The translations under genes and the position numbers were made by a program. From contig NZ_CP064048.1 of the NCBI RefSeq assembly GCF_020923495.1, positions 2,187,501 to 2,251,500 on the forward strand: a DNA stretch of 64,000 nt, given 5' to 3'. The stretch is from Brevibacillus sedimenti (lineage in GTDB: Bacteria; Bacillota; Bacilli; Brevibacillales; Brevibacillaceae). The stretch's first letter is position 1. The number at the start of each line of letters is the position of its first letter. Below, piece by piece: positions 1 to 10,011 of this stretch. The notes under the pieces were generated by a model. That model had not been told where the DNA came from and did not search any database. It saw nothing but the letters and a program-made list of their open reading frames with translations.

Positions 1-1
1 T

Positions 2-628
2 GACGAGCGGTTCGGCCGGATCAACGACAGAGGATATCGGGTGCAGGACATCCTGCGCGGCATTGATGCGGCGGCTGAAACCGGCATGCTGGTCAAGATC
101 AACATGGTCGTGCAGCGCGGCGTCAACGACCAGGACATCCTGCCGATGGCTCGTTATTTCCGCGAAAAAGGGCACATCCTGCGCTTCATTGAGTTCATGG
201 ATGTGGGCAACAGCAACGGCTGGAAACTAGATCAGGTAGTACCCTCCAGCGAAATTGTGCAGATGATCCACAAGGAGATGCCGCTTATGCCAATTGAGCC
301 CAATTACTTTGGAGAAGTGGCTTCGCGCTACCGGTATGCAGGGACGAATCAAGAGATCGGCTTCATCTCCTCCGTTACGCAGGCCTTCTGTTCCACCTGC
401 ACGCGTGCCCGGCTGTCGGCGGAAGGGAAAATGTACAACTGCCTGTTCGCCTCGTCCGGGGAAGATTTGCGCGGCCCGCTGCGGGAGGGAAAAAGCGACG
501 AAGAGATTCGGGAGCTCATTCAATCGATCTGGGTCCGCCGCGACGACCGTTACTCGGAGCAGCGGCTGAAGCAGACGCCGGGCCTGTCCCATCGGTCCAA
601 GGTGGAGATGTCGCACATCGGCGGGTGA
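2..628 (+). CDS. moaA: GTP 3',8-cyclase MoaA, C-terminal part (5' end outside window)
   Basis: This radical SAM enzyme starts molybdenum cofactor synthesis by converting GTP to 3',8-cyclo-GTP. The open frame runs in from the left edge ([11 protein letters not shown]...), so the N-terminal radical SAM CxxxCxxC motif is not visible. Seen here is the C-terminal [4Fe-4S] site, [10 protein letters not shown] followed by MYNC, which is the family's C-x2-C-x13-C pattern. The protein ends in MSHIGG, the conserved di-glycine tail required in MoaA. The GTG at 41 lies inside the gene and is not the start. A second Moco gene, moaB, is found at 14990 in a separate unit. Confidence 0.95.
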   Translation, partial: DERFGRINDRGYRVQDILRGIDAAAETGMLVKINMVVQRGVNDQDILPMARYFREKGHILRFIEFMDVGNSNGWKLDQVVPSSEIVQMIHKEMPLMPIEPNYFGEVASRYRYAGTNQEIGFISSVTQAFCSTCTRARLSAEGKMYNCLFASSGEDLRGPLREGKSDEEIRELIQSIWVRRDDRYSEQRLKQTPGLSHRSKVEMSHIGG

Positions 629-646
629 CTTTGGAGGCCCAAAGTC
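627..646 (+). terminator. Perfect hairpin overlapping the moaA stop codon
   Basis: An 8-bp perfect stem, GACTTTGG / CCAAAGTC with loop AGGC, begins at the moaA stop codon. No T-run follows, so it is a weak terminator or an mRNA 3' stabiliser rather than a clear intrinsic terminator. The infC promoter starts ten bases further on. Confidence 0.4.
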
Positions 647-655
647 ATGAAATCC

Positions 656-684
656 TTGACAGGACAAAATCTGCACGGTATCAT
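656..684 (+). promoter_or_regulatory. SigmaA promoter of the infC operon
   Basis: TTGACA at 656-661, a 17-base spacer, then TATCAT at 679-684. It sits about 205 bases upstream of infC, leaving a long leader. Confidence 0.75.
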
Positions 685-689
685 AATGT

Positions 690-889
690 TCAGTGCAAAA
701 CTTCATTCTTCGAGAAACAAGCAGAAGCGCCCAGCTTCTCACCTGGTTCGACGTCATCCTGACTGTTGACAGGTCACTCTTACGCAATAGCAAACTGTGG
801 ATCTGTTGAATTTGCTAGGTGAGATATGTGCGGGCGCGTCAGCGTTCGCACATTTTTGTTCCTTCTCGAAATTGACGGAGGTGGCAAGT
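690..889 (+). promoter_or_regulatory. infC-rpmI-rplT leader, probable L20 autoregulatory leader with attenuator
   Basis: About 200 untranslated bases lie between the promoter and infC. Near its 3' end is an intrinsic-terminator shape: ATGTGCG (826-832) pairs with CGCACAT (847-853), followed by TTTT. In Bacillus this operon is controlled by ribosomal protein L20 acting on the infC leader, and this position and layout fit that model. The conserved L20 leader fold was not verified, so its identity is an inference from position plus the terminator. The infC Shine-Dalgarno (GGAGGT, 877-882) lies just after it. Confidence 0.6.
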
Positions 890-1408
890 ATTAGCAAGGA
901 TCAACTGTTAGTCAACGAAGCGATTCGTGCCCGTGAAGTCCGCTTGATCGGACCGGACGGAAACCAGTTGGGTGTCGTGCCCCTCAGGGAAGCGCTGCGC
1001 ATTGCGCAAGAAGCTGATTTGGATCTGGTGAACGTCGCTCCTACAGCCAAGCCGCCTGTTTGCCGGATCATGGACTACGGCAAGTACAAGTACGAACAGG
1101 CGAAAAAGGAAAAGGAAGCGCGCCGCAACCAGAAGATCATCGAACTGAAGGAAGTGCGCTTCTCTTCCAACATTGAGGAACACGATTTTCAGACGAAGCT
1201 TCGCAACGTCCGCAAGTTTTTGGAGGACCATCACAAGGTGAAGTGCTCCATTCGTTTCCGCGGACGTGAAATCACCCACGCCGAAATCGGTCAACAGGTC
1301 CTGGAGCGTGTCGCATCCCTTTGCGAGGACATCGCTGTCGCAGAGCGTAAGCCGAAGATCGAAGGACGCAGCATGATCATGATTCTGGCGCCGAAATCGG
1401 ATAAGTAA
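890..1408 (+). CDS. infC: Translation initiation factor IF-3 (AUU start)
   Basis: IF-3 binds the 30S subunit, blocks premature 50S joining and proofreads the start codon. The 172-residue product begins [13 protein letters not shown] and covers the IF3-N domain ([39 protein letters not shown]), a lysine-rich linker and the IF3-C domain ([14 protein letters not shown] through [13 protein letters not shown]). The start chosen is ATT at 890: it lies 7 bases after GGAGGT and matches the family N-terminus. The upstream extension to 797 has no homologous content. The AUU start is the known self-limiting start codon of infC. First gene of an operon with rpmI and rplT. Confidence 0.95.
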   Translation: MSKDQLLVNEAIRAREVRLIGPDGNQLGVVPLREALRIAQEADLDLVNVAPTAKPPVCRIMDYGKYKYEQAKKEKEARRNQKIIELKEVRFSSNIEEHDFQTKLRNVRKFLEDHHKVKCSIRFRGREITHAEIGQQVLERVASLCEDIAVAERKPKIEGRSMIMILAPKSDK

Positions 1409-1437
1409 TCAGCGTTTAGGACAGGAGGATTTCTACC

Positions 1438-1635
1438 ATGCCGAAAATGAAAACCCATAAAGGCGCAGCGAAGCGCTTCAAAAAAACCGGTAGCGGAAAA
1501 CTGAAGCGTGACCACGCCTACACCAGCCACTTGTTCGCCAACAAATCCACCAAGGCAAAACGCCATCTGCGCAAAAGCTCTCTGGTGTCCAAAGGCGACC
1601 AAAAACGTATCGAACAACTCGTTACGTACCTGTAA
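1438..1635 (+). CDS. rpmI: 50S ribosomal protein L35
   Basis: Basic 65-residue large-subunit protein ([20 protein letters not shown]), the normal L35 length. It starts 29 bases after infC behind AGGAGG (1422-1427) and lies in the conserved infC-rpmI-rplT order. Confidence 0.97.
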   Translation: MPKMKTHKGAAKRFKKTGSGKLKRDHAYTSHLFANKSTKAKRHLRKSSLVSKGDQKRIEQLVTYL

Positions 1636-1732
1636 GATTGTTTCGCACTACCATACACTATTACGCAGCATGCGCTCCCTAAGCGCCTCGTAAGCGGGGC
1701 CGCCATGCTGGAATGACCAGGAGGAATTACGT

Positions 1733-2092
1733 ATGCCAAGAGTAAAAGGTGGCATTGTTACACGCCGTCGTCACAAGAAAATCCTGAAACTGGCGAAAGG
1801 ATACTTCGGTTCCAAACACCGCCTGTTTAAGACTGCAAATGCGCAGGTAATGAAATCCCTGCTGTATGCATATCGTGACCGCCGTCAGAAAAAGCGCGAC
1901 TTCCGCAAACTGTGGATCACCCGTATCAACGCGCAAGCTCGCCTGAACGGTCTGTCCTACAGCCGTCTGATGCACGGGCTGAAGGTAGCCGGCGTGGAAG
2001 TAAACCGCAAAATGCTGGCTGACCTGGCGGTTAACGACAAGGCTGCATTCAACGACCTGGCAGCACTGGCTAAAAGCAAACTGAACGCGTAA
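1733..2092 (+). CDS. rplT: 50S ribosomal protein L20
   Basis: 119-residue rRNA-binding protein that nucleates early 50S assembly. It starts [19 protein letters not shown] and contains the typical [17 protein letters not shown] stretch. It follows rpmI by 97 bases, with its own AGGAGG. In Firmicutes it also represses its own operon through the infC leader. A strong terminator follows directly. Confidence 0.97.
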   Translation: MPRVKGGIVTRRRHKKILKLAKGYFGSKHRLFKTANAQVMKSLLYAYRDRRQKKRDFRKLWITRINAQARLNGLSYSRLMHGLKVAGVEVNRKMLADLAVNDKAAFNDLAALAKSKLNA

Positions 2093-2112
2093 GCTGTTTT
2101 GCTGCGCACGAC

Positions 2113-2142
2113 AAAGCATCCGAGCAATCGGGTGCTTTTTTT
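2113..2142 (+). terminator. Terminator of the infC operon
   Basis: AGCATCCGA / TCGGGTGCT stem (one G-T pair) with loop GCAA, followed by seven T. It ends the infC-rpmI-rplT transcript. Confidence 0.9.
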
Positions 2143-2331
2143 ATGCGCTGATCGCGCTGGAGATGCGGCCTGCGACCTGGGGCCCGGAGTCTGGGGGCAT
2201 TGGTCGTGATTGGGCCTATATTCCCAAAAACCATACAAGCGATTTTTTCAGCCAACGGTGGGGATCAAGGGAATTTTACACACAAATACGGACTTGATCG
2301 CTGCAGAGGGACGGCTCAGTACAACCAGTGA

Positions 2332-2374
2332 ACCTCCTGGCTGGCAGGCTCAAGGGAGGTCTACTTCTTTTTTT
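2332..2374 (+). other. Terminator-like hairpin upstream of cysH
   Basis: Between the rplT terminator and cysH (2143-2473) no gene is seen. ACCTCC (2332-2337) can pair with GGAGGT (2355-2360), enclosing a smaller CCTG/CAGG stem, and is followed by a run of T at 2368-2374. This could be an attenuator for cysH-sat or a second terminator. An inverted repeat GATCAAG / CTTGATC (2263-2299) lies just upstream. I looked for a SAM-riboswitch core and did not find one. Confidence 0.35.
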
Positions 2375-2473
2375 GCGTCAAAGTAACGACAATCGCCACC
2401 GTGGACGAATCTCCACTTGCCTCGGCGGCTCATATGATGTTGGGGTAACGCCTAGCAAGAAGGGAGAATCAGC

Positions 2474-3175
2474 ATGAACCATCGCCGCAGGATAACGGAT
2501 GACGAGTTGAATCTGACAGCCAGCCGGTTGGAGAACATGCGGCCTGAGGACGCACTGGCGTGGGCGGTCGAACAGTTTGGCGACCGCTTGGCGCTGGCTT
2601 CCAGCTTCGGCGCGGAGGACGTGGTGTTGATCGACATGCTGCACAAGCTGGCACCCGCCACTCCCGTGTTTTACCTGGATACCGGACTTCACTTTGCAGA
2701 AACCTACGGTGTCCGCGACCGTCTCCGGGAACGGTACGGGATCGAGTTTATCCGCGTGCTGCCCAAGCTGACGCTGGCTGAACAGGCGGAACAATACGGC
2801 GACAACCTGTGGGAGAGGGAGCCCAATCTCTGCTGCCAACTGCGCAAGGTGGAACCGCTGGGTGAGTTTCTCGCCGGGTATGACGCCTGGATCACCGGGA
2901 TTCGCCGGCAGCAGGCGCCGACGCGGGCCGGTGCGAAAAAGGCAGAGTGGGACGAAAAGTTTCAGTTGGTCAAGGTCAATCCCCTCGCCGATTGGAGCCA
3001 CGAACAGGTTTGGCAGTACATCCGGGAGCACGACGTGCCGTACAACCCGCTGCACGACCGGAATTATCCCAGCATCGGCTGCCGTGTCTGCACGCGGCCT
3101 GTTCGTCCGGGAGAAGACCTGCGTGCCGGCCGCTGGTCGGGCTTCGCCAAGACTGAGTGCGGGCTGCACAAATGA
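2474..3175 (+). CDS. cysH: Thioredoxin-dependent adenylyl-sulfate (APS/PAPS) reductase
   Basis: This enzyme reduces activated sulfate to sulfite in assimilatory sulfate reduction. The 233-residue protein has the PP-loop-like nucleotide site ([14 protein letters not shown]), two cysteine pairs, CC at 120-121 and CRVC at 203-206, and the catalytic ECGLHK tail (Cys229). The extra CC...CxxC pairs are the [4Fe-4S] ligands found in APS-using reductases, so APS is the likely substrate. No cysC (APS kinase) is adjacent. The start follows AGGGAGA. It forms an operon with sat, whose start is 20 bases downstream. Confidence 0.95.
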   Translation: MNHRRRITDDELNLTASRLENMRPEDALAWAVEQFGDRLALASSFGAEDVVLIDMLHKLAPATPVFYLDTGLHFAETYGVRDRLRERYGIEFIRVLPKLTLAEQAEQYGDNLWEREPNLCCQLRKVEPLGEFLAGYDAWITGIRRQQAPTRAGAKKAEWDEKFQLVKVNPLADWSHEQVWQYIREHDVPYNPLHDRNYPSIGCRVCTRPVRPGEDLRAGRWSGFAKTECGLHK

Positions 3176-3195
3176 ATGTCAAGGGAGGAATGAGC

Positions 3196-4362
3196 ATGAG
3201 CCATACGATCCTGCCGCACGGCGGTACGCTGGTCAATCGGCTCGCGGAAAATGCCTGTCAGGATGGCGTTGACGAGCGGCTGCGAAGCGTGACGGTCGAC
3301 CGCTGGACGTTGTCCGATCTCGATTGTCTGGCGATCGGGGCGTTTTCTCCGCTGACCGGGTTTCTGGGGGAGCGCGATTACGACGCCGTCGTGGAGACGA
3401 TGAGATTGGCCGACGGGACGGTTTGGCCGCTGCCGGTTACGCTTGCCGTTGATGAGAAGGAATACGCGGATGTGCGGGAGGGTGAGCGCCTGCTCTTGCG
3501 CGGAGAAGACGGAAAGGCATACGCCGTGCTCACCGTCGAAAGCCGGTATCGTCCAGACAAACGGCGGGAGGCGAGGCTCGTCTTTGGCACCGAAGACCCG
3601 TCCCATCCCGGCGTGAGCAAGCTCTTTGCCAAGCCCGCCCTCTATCTGGGCGGTCCCATCGAGCTAATGCAGCGGCCGATCCCCCGGCAGTTTGCCGCCT
3701 ATTACTGCACGCCGGCAGAGACGCGGGCTGCGTTCAAGGAAAGGGGCTGGAAGACTGTCGTTGGGTTTCAGACGCGCAATCCGATCCACCGGGCGCATGA
3801 GTACATTCAGAAAACGGCGCTGGAAATCGTCGACGGGTTGTTCCTCAATCCGCTCATGGGCGAAACGAAGGCGGACGACGTGCCGGCCGCCGTACGCATG
3901 GAAAGTTATCTGGTGCTGCTCCGCCATTATTACCCCCCGGAACGCGTCTTCCTCGCTGCCTTTCCCGCCGCGATGCGCTACGCCGGTCCGCGGGAAGCGG
4001 TGTTCCACGCGCTCGTGCGCAAAAATTACGGCTGCACCCATTTTATCGTCGGCCGCGATCATGCCGGCGTGGGCAACTTTTACGGAACCTACGACGCCCA
4101 GCGCATTTTCTCCGCATTTTCGCCGGGTGAGTTGGGCATCCAGCCGCTCTTTTTTGAACACAGCTTTTACTGCACGGCCTGCCAGGGGATGGCCACAGCC
4201 AAGACCTGCCCGCACGGAGCGGAATGGCACGTGGCGCTGTCCGGGACCAAGGTGCGGCAAATGCTGAAGAGCGGGCAGACGCCGCCGCCCGAGATTACCC
4301 GGCCCGAGGTGGCCCAGGTGCTGATCGCCGGGCTGGCTGAAGCAGGCTGCGCCAAATCGTGA
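3196..4362 (+). CDS. sat: Sulfate adenylyltransferase (ATP sulfurylase)
   Basis: Makes APS and pyrophosphate from ATP and sulfate, the step before CysH. The 388-residue protein carries the ATP-binding signatures [15 protein letters not shown] and [12 protein letters not shown] and the usual monofunctional Sat length; there is no APS-kinase domain. ATG 3196 was chosen because GGGAGG (3183-3188) is spaced 7 bases from it; the in-frame ATG codons at 3157 and 3190 are too early or too close. It ends at a strong terminator. Confidence 0.95.
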   Translation: MSHTILPHGGTLVNRLAENACQDGVDERLRSVTVDRWTLSDLDCLAIGAFSPLTGFLGERDYDAVVETMRLADGTVWPLPVTLAVDEKEYADVREGERLLLRGEDGKAYAVLTVESRYRPDKRREARLVFGTEDPSHPGVSKLFAKPALYLGGPIELMQRPIPRQFAAYYCTPAETRAAFKERGWKTVVGFQTRNPIHRAHEYIQKTALEIVDGLFLNPLMGETKADDVPAAVRMESYLVLLRHYYPPERVFLAAFPAAMRYAGPREAVFHALVRKNYGCTHFIVGRDHAGVGNFYGTYDAQRIFSAFSPGELGIQPLFFEHSFYCTACQGMATAKTCPHGAEWHVALSGTKVRQMLKSGQTPPPEITRPEVAQVLIAGLAEAGCAKS

Positions 4363-4390
4363 CGGAGGAGAAAACCAATCTTCTGAGGCA

Positions 4391-4420
4391 GCGGGTCCGG
4401 GGATTTTCCCGGGCTTTTTT
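4391..4420 (+). terminator. Terminator of cysH-sat
   Basis: GC-rich hairpin, TCCGGGG / CCCGGG around a short T-rich loop, followed by six T (4415-4420). Confidence 0.85.
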
Positions 4421-4495
4421 CTTCGTCCTGCTTTAGGTCTATGCCGGGCAGAAAAGCGGGGACAGAAAGCGATTTTCATGTATCCGCTTACACGT

Positions 4496-4521
4496 AAAAA
4501 CCGCGCCGTTTCGCGGTTTTT
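4496..4521. terminator. Bidirectional terminator upstream of the ilv operon
   Basis: AAAAACCGCG (4496-4505) and CGCGGTTTTT (4512-4521) form a perfect 10-bp stem with T-runs on both strands. It insulates the ilv promoters from sat read-through. Confidence 0.8.
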
Positions 4522-4570
4522 GACTGAACATTCGTTCGGACAAAAGTCTGGAAAAATGTTTTTGATCTCG

Positions 4571-4599
4571 TTGACACCCCTTGGGCGCGTGACTATAAT
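4571..4599 (+). promoter_or_regulatory. Consensus sigmaA promoter P1 of the ilv-leu operon
   Basis: TTGACA (4571-4576), a spacer of exactly 17 bases, TATAAT (4594-4599): a perfect match to both consensus boxes. Confidence 0.85.
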
Positions 4600-4644
4600 C
4601 AGACATAACACTTTATTTTCTGACAACTTCAAAATTGGCAATAT

Positions 4645-4653
4645 TGGTATAAT
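4645..4653 (+). promoter_or_regulatory. Extended -10 promoter P2 just before the T-box
   Basis: TGGTATAAT is an extended -10 element with no good -35. A start about 7 bases downstream would coincide with the 5' base of T-box stem I, the usual T-box layout. P1 could instead supply a transcript about 55 bases longer. Confidence 0.5.
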
Positions 4654-4654
4654 C

Positions 4655-4947
4655 ACAGGCTGTGACGAGGATGGTGCCCGCCTCTTCTTTTACAGAGAGC
4701 CCAGGGAGCTGAGAATGGGTAAAGAATGCGATCGCACTGCTCACCTCCGAGCCGTCTTGCCGAACGTTGCTCCTGTCCGTCAATCAGTAGGCAAGACCGG
4801 ATGACACCCGTTAGCGTGTTGCAGTCGACGAAATGACTGGCTGAGATCGGCTGACCGTGAGGCGCCGATGAAGTTGGGTGGTACCGCGAACCCTTTCGCC
4901 CCAAGCAGACATGGAACCAGAACCGTGTCGGGGCGAAAGGGTTTTTC
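4655..4947 (+). promoter_or_regulatory. T-box leader, leucine-type specifier, upstream of ilvB
   Basis: Stem I contains the AGAGAGC element (4694-4700). The likely specifier is CTC (Leu) at 4740-4742, followed by AC as in the pheS leader of this window. The T-box sequence GGGTGGTACCGCG is at 4876-4888. The terminator pairs AACCCTTTCGCCCC (4889-4902) with GGGGCGAAAGGGTT (4930-4943) and ends in a T-run. Uncharged tRNA should stabilise the antiterminator and allow ilvB transcription. The T of the TGGT bulge fits a tRNA with discriminator A, as in tRNA-Leu. The specifier call is less certain than the T-box itself. Confidence 0.9.
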
Positions 4948-4994
4948 TATTAGCCAATAGGTTTTTTCAATATGGGAGTGGAGGAGGAGAGAAA

Positions 4995-6731
4995 ATGAGT
5001 GTTCAGATCGCCGAATTGCAGGGAAAAAGCGGCATGCCGCCGGTCCGGTTCGGTGAAAAGTTGACGGGAGCGGAGACGCTTCTGCGATGTCTCATCCTGG
5101 AGCAGGTGGAGTACATCTTTGGCTATCCGGGCGGTGCGGTGCTGCCGATTTACGACTCCCTGTACGGCAGCTACTTCAAGCACATCCTGACCCGTCACGA
5201 GCAGGGCGCGATTCACGCCGCCGACGGGTATGCGCGGGCGACCGGAAAGCCGGGCGTCGTCATCGCCACCTCTGGCCCGGGGGCGACCAACCTGGTGACC
5301 GGCATCGCCACCGCGCAGATGGATTCCGTGCCGCTGGTCTGCATCACCGGCAACGTGGCCCAGAACCTGATCGGCACCGACGCCTTCCAGGAGGCCAACA
5401 TCACGGGGATCACGATTCCGATTACCAAGCACAGCTACTTCGTTCGCGACGTCCGCGACCTGCCGCGCATCGTCAAAGAGGCGTTCCACATCGCCACGAC
5501 GGGGCGGCCCGGACCGGTCCTGATCGACATCCCCAAGGATGTGAGCAACGCCAAGGCGCCGTTCAGCTATCCGGAAACTGTGGAAATTCGCGGCTACCAG
5601 GCATCTCAGGTGCCGAGCGATGAGGACGTGCAGGCGTTCGTCGCGGCGATCCGGGAAGCGAAGCGTCCGGTCATTCTCGCCGGCGGCGGGATCATATCGG
5701 CGGGGGCCGACCGGGAACTGCTCGCTTTCGCGGAAAAGACGCGGATTCCGGTGATCAACACCTTCATGGGACTGGGCGGTTTCCCTGGCGTACACGAATT
5801 GGCGCTGGGCATGCCGGGGATGCACGGCAGTTACACCGCCAACCAGGCGCTGCTCAACGCAGACTGTGTGATTGGCCTCGGCGCCCGCTTTGACGACCGG
5901 ATCACGATGGGACGCACCAGAGAGTTTGCCCCCAAGGCCCGGATCGTCCACGTCGACATCGACCCGGCGGAATTGGGCAAAAACGTAGCCACCGCCGTCA
6001 AGGTGGCAGGCGACGTGAAGAGCACGCTGCAAAAGGCGCTGCCGCTCGTCACCGCGTGCGACTCGGAAGCCTGGATCGCCCAGTTGAAACAGTGGCAGGA
6101 GCAGCATCCGTACCGCTACAAGCGCGACGAGCAGGTGCTGAAGCCGCAGGCAGTCATCGAGCTCTTGTACCGCACCACCAACGGGGAAGCGATCGTCACC
6201 ACAGACGTCGGTCAGCACCAGATGTGGGTGGCGCAGTACTACAAGTTCAAGCACGCCCGTTCGCTTATCTCCTCCGGCGGCCTTGGCACGATGGGATTCG
6301 GTTTCCCGGCGGCGATCGGGGCGCAAATCGCCCACCCGGACCGCACTGTGATCGCGGTGGTGGGAGACGGCGGTTTCCAGATGACCAGTCAGGAGCTGGC
6401 GATTCTCGCCCAGTACAACACGCCGGTCAAGGTGGCAATCATCAACAACCAGTGCCTCGGCATGGTGCGTCAGTGGCAGCAGCTGTTCTACGACAACCGC
6501 TACAGCCAGATTGACCTGACCCACAGCCCCGACTTCGTCAAGCTGGCGGAAGCGTACGGCGTCAAAGGACTGAGGGCAACCACGCCGCAAGAGGCGGAAG
6601 ATGTCTGGGCGGAGGCGCTCCGGCATGACGGTCCGGTGGTCGTGGACTTCCGGGTGGCCCAGGAGGAAAACGTCTACCCGATGGTGGCAGCGGGCAACAC
6701 ATTAGATCAAATGGTATTGGGGGACGAATAG
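4995..6731 (+). CDS. ilvB: Acetolactate synthase, large catalytic subunit
   Basis: TPP enzyme joining two pyruvates (or pyruvate and 2-oxobutyrate) at the start of valine, leucine and isoleucine synthesis. The 578-residue product shows the N-terminal TPP domain (YIFGYPGGAVLPIYD, catalytic Glu near residue 69 in TRHEQGAIHAADGYARA), a central FAD-binding domain and the C-terminal TPP/Mg motif (GDGGFQMTSQEL...NN). ATG 4995 follows GGAGGAGAG; the in-frame start at 4878 lies inside the T-box. The ilvN start codon abuts its stop codon, as expected for a paired regulatory subunit. Confidence 0.97.
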   Translation: MSVQIAELQGKSGMPPVRFGEKLTGAETLLRCLILEQVEYIFGYPGGAVLPIYDSLYGSYFKHILTRHEQGAIHAADGYARATGKPGVVIATSGPGATNLVTGIATAQMDSVPLVCITGNVAQNLIGTDAFQEANITGITIPITKHSYFVRDVRDLPRIVKEAFHIATTGRPGPVLIDIPKDVSNAKAPFSYPETVEIRGYQASQVPSDEDVQAFVAAIREAKRPVILAGGGIISAGADRELLAFAEKTRIPVINTFMGLGGFPGVHELALGMPGMHGSYTANQALLNADCVIGLGARFDDRITMGRTREFAPKARIVHVDIDPAELGKNVATAVKVAGDVKSTLQKALPLVTACDSEAWIAQLKQWQEQHPYRYKRDEQVLKPQAVIELLYRTTNGEAIVTTDVGQHQMWVAQYYKFKHARSLISSGGLGTMGFGFPAAIGAQIAHPDRTVIAVVGDGGFQMTSQELAILAQYNTPVKVAIINNQCLGMVRQWQQLFYDNRYSQIDLTHSPDFVKLAEAYGVKGLRATTPQEAEDVWAEALRHDGPVVVDFRVAQEENVYPMVAAGNTLDQMVLGDE

Positions 6732-7226
6732 ATGCAGCGACATACGATTGCGGTACTCGTCAACGATTACCCCGGCGTGTTAATGCGCGTCGCCAATCTG
6801 TTTGGTCAGCGCGGCTTCAACATCGACAGCATTACGGTGGGCGCCAGCGAAGAGCCGGGTCTCTCCCGGATGATCATCACCACCGGGGGTGACGAACAGA
6901 AAATTGAGCAGTTGATGAAACAGTTGTCCAAACTGATCGACGTGATCTCGGTGACCAACCTGAGCGAGAATCCGTTCGTGTCGCGGGAACTGGCGCTGAT
7001 CAAGGTGAGCGCCACGCCGAGCCAGCTTGCGGAGCTGAACGGGATCGTCGAACCGTTCCGGGCGACGATCGTCGATGTCGGCCCCACCTCGCTGATTGTG
7101 CAGGTGACCGGAGATACCGAGAAAATCGATGCACTGCTGGTGCTCCTGCAGAACTACGGCGTCGTCGAACTGACGCGAACCGGCACGCTCGCGATGGCGC
7201 GCAGTGTGGTGCCGGCCACCGTGTAA
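6732..7226 (+). CDS. ilvN: Acetolactate synthase, small regulatory subunit
   Basis: 164-residue partner of IlvB. The N-terminal ACT domain (VLVNDYPGVLMRVANLFGQR, GFNIDSITVG) binds valine for feedback inhibition, and the C-terminal ALS_ss_C domain follows (ELALIKVSATPSQ). ATG immediately follows the ilvB stop, suggesting translational coupling. Confidence 0.97.
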   Translation: MQRHTIAVLVNDYPGVLMRVANLFGQRGFNIDSITVGASEEPGLSRMIITTGGDEQKIEQLMKQLSKLIDVISVTNLSENPFVSRELALIKVSATPSQLAELNGIVEPFRATIVDVGPTSLIVQVTGDTEKIDALLVLLQNYGVVELTRTGTLAMARSVVPATV

Positions 7227-7254
7227 GCAGCAGCAGTCAAATTCAGAATAGTGA

Positions 7255-8310
<1,056 letters not shown>

Positions 8311-8369
8311 CAGCCTGAAAAATGGCTGACAAAAGATTGAAATGGGAACCCAGTGGAGGTGGAGAGTTC

Positions 8370-9902
8370 ATGCGGACCATAGAGATTTTTGATACAACAT
8401 TGCGCGACGGGGAGCAGACTCCCGGTGTCAACATCAGCACGAACGAAAAGGTGGAGATCGCCCTGCAGCTGGAGAAGCTGGGCGTAACGAGAATCGAGGC
8501 GGGGTTTGCCGCTGCTTCCCCGGGCGATCAAAAGTCCGTGGCCGACGTGGCAAAGCGGGTGAAGAATTCCACCATCGTCAGCCTCGCCCGTGCCGTCAAG
8601 GACGACATGGATAAGGCGTACGAGGCGCTGCGCCACGCGCAGGATGCCTGCCTCCACGTCTTTATCGCAACTTCGCCGATCCATCGCCAGTACAAACTGC
8701 GGATGAGCAAGGAGCAGGTGCTGGCGCGGGCGGTGGAGGCGGTTACCTACGCAAAGAAGTACTTCTCGCAGGTCCAGTTCTCCGCGGAGGACGCAGCCCG
8801 CACCGAAATTGACTTTTTGGCGGAAGTGGTGGAGGCAGTCATCAAGGCGGGCGCCACCACTGTCAACATCCCCGACACGGTCGGCTACATGACGCCGTAC
8901 GAGTACGGCAACATCTTCCGCGAACTGCGCCGGCGCGTTCCCGGCATCGAAGGAGTCCGCTTGAGCTGTCACTGTCATGACGACCTCGGCATGGCCGTGG
9001 CCAACAGCCTGGCGGCGATCGAAGCGGGCGCGACCCAGGTGGAAGGCACGATCAACGGCATCGGCGAACGGGCGGGCAACGCGGCGTTGGAAGAAGTGGC
9101 ACTGGCGTTGGAGACCCGCAAGGACTACTACCAGGCCACGACCAAGCTCAACCTGAAAGAGATTGCCCGCACCAGCCAGCTGGTCAGCCGTCTGACCGGG
9201 ATGATCGTACCGGGCAACAAGGCGGTGGTAGGGGCCAACGCGTTTGCCCACGAGTCCGGCATTCACCAGGACGGCGTGCTGAAAGAGGCATCCACCTACG
9301 AAATCATCCGTCCCGAGACGGTCGGCTTCAAGTCGAACAAACTGGTGCTGGGCAAACACTCCGGCCGTCACGCCTTCAAGGAGAAACTGATGGAACTGGG
9401 CTACCATCTGGAACAGGAGGAAATCGACGCAGCGTTTGCTGCCTTTAAGGACTTGTGCGACAAGAAGAAAGAAGTCAGCGACGACGACATCCTCGCGCTG
9501 GTTGACGCCAAGATGGTTCGCGGAACAGAAATGTACCGGCTGGAGTCGGTGCAGCTCTCCTACGGCAACATCTCCCTGCCGACGGCAAGTGTCAGACTGG
9601 TGCGTGCCGACGGTACAGTGTGCGAGGAAGCGGCGTGCGGCAACGGTTCCGTCGACTCGATCTACAAGGCGATTGACCGGGCGACAGGCGAGGAAGTCAC
9701 GCTGACGGACTACAAGATTCTTTCTGTCACGCACGGCAAGGACGCGCTCGGGGAAGTGTTTGTCCGCCTGCAGCAGGGAGACCTTACCGTTACCGGTCGC
9801 GGGGTCAGCACCGACGTGCTGGAGGCGAGCGCGATCGCGTATGTGCGGGCCGTCAACAAGATCCTGGAGCGCAAGAACACGCTGACAGTGGCCGCCAACT
9901 GA
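8370..9902 (+). CDS. leuA: 2-isopropylmalate synthase
   Basis: Condenses acetyl-CoA with 2-oxoisovalerate, the first leucine-specific step. The 510-residue protein has the DRE-TIM barrel ([14 protein letters not shown]), metal ligands in [14 protein letters not shown], the [11 protein letters not shown] motif and a C-terminal allosteric LeuA dimer domain. ATG 8370 follows GGAGGTGGAG; the track-length extension to 8322 reads through the ribosome site. It lies 59 bases after ilvC. Confidence 0.97.
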   Translation: MRTIEIFDTTLRDGEQTPGVNISTNEKVEIALQLEKLGVTRIEAGFAAASPGDQKSVADVAKRVKNSTIVSLARAVKDDMDKAYEALRHAQDACLHVFIATSPIHRQYKLRMSKEQVLARAVEAVTYAKKYFSQVQFSAEDAARTEIDFLAEVVEAVIKAGATTVNIPDTVGYMTPYEYGNIFRELRRRVPGIEGVRLSCHCHDDLGMAVANSLAAIEAGATQVEGTINGIGERAGNAALEEVALALETRKDYYQATTKLNLKEIARTSQLVSRLTGMIVPGNKAVVGANAFAHESGIHQDGVLKEASTYEIIRPETVGFKSNKLVLGKHSGRHAFKEKLMELGYHLEQEEIDAAFAAFKDLCDKKKEVSDDDILALVDAKMVRGTEMYRLESVQLSYGNISLPTASVRLVRADGTVCEEAACGNGSVDSIYKAIDRATGEEVTLTDYKILSVTHGKDALGEVFVRLQQGDLTVTGRGVSTDVLEASAIAYVRAVNKILERKNTLTVAAN

Positions 9903-10011
9903 CGAGGACGGCAGGATAGGATGGAAGAGAAACCAGGAACGTTCGGAAAAGAGTACGTACAGAACCACTATATAATAGAAACAACTATACACGGAAAAGC
10001 GGGATGAAACG

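Noticed and set aside
2143..2473. SAM riboswitch upstream of cysH
   Set aside because: The GAGGGA-like stretch near 2306 is not followed by the conserved TGAAACC / GCAACC core.
9965..9980. Strong internal promoter between leuA and leuB
   Set aside because: TATATAAT is present but no -35 or extended -10 supports it.
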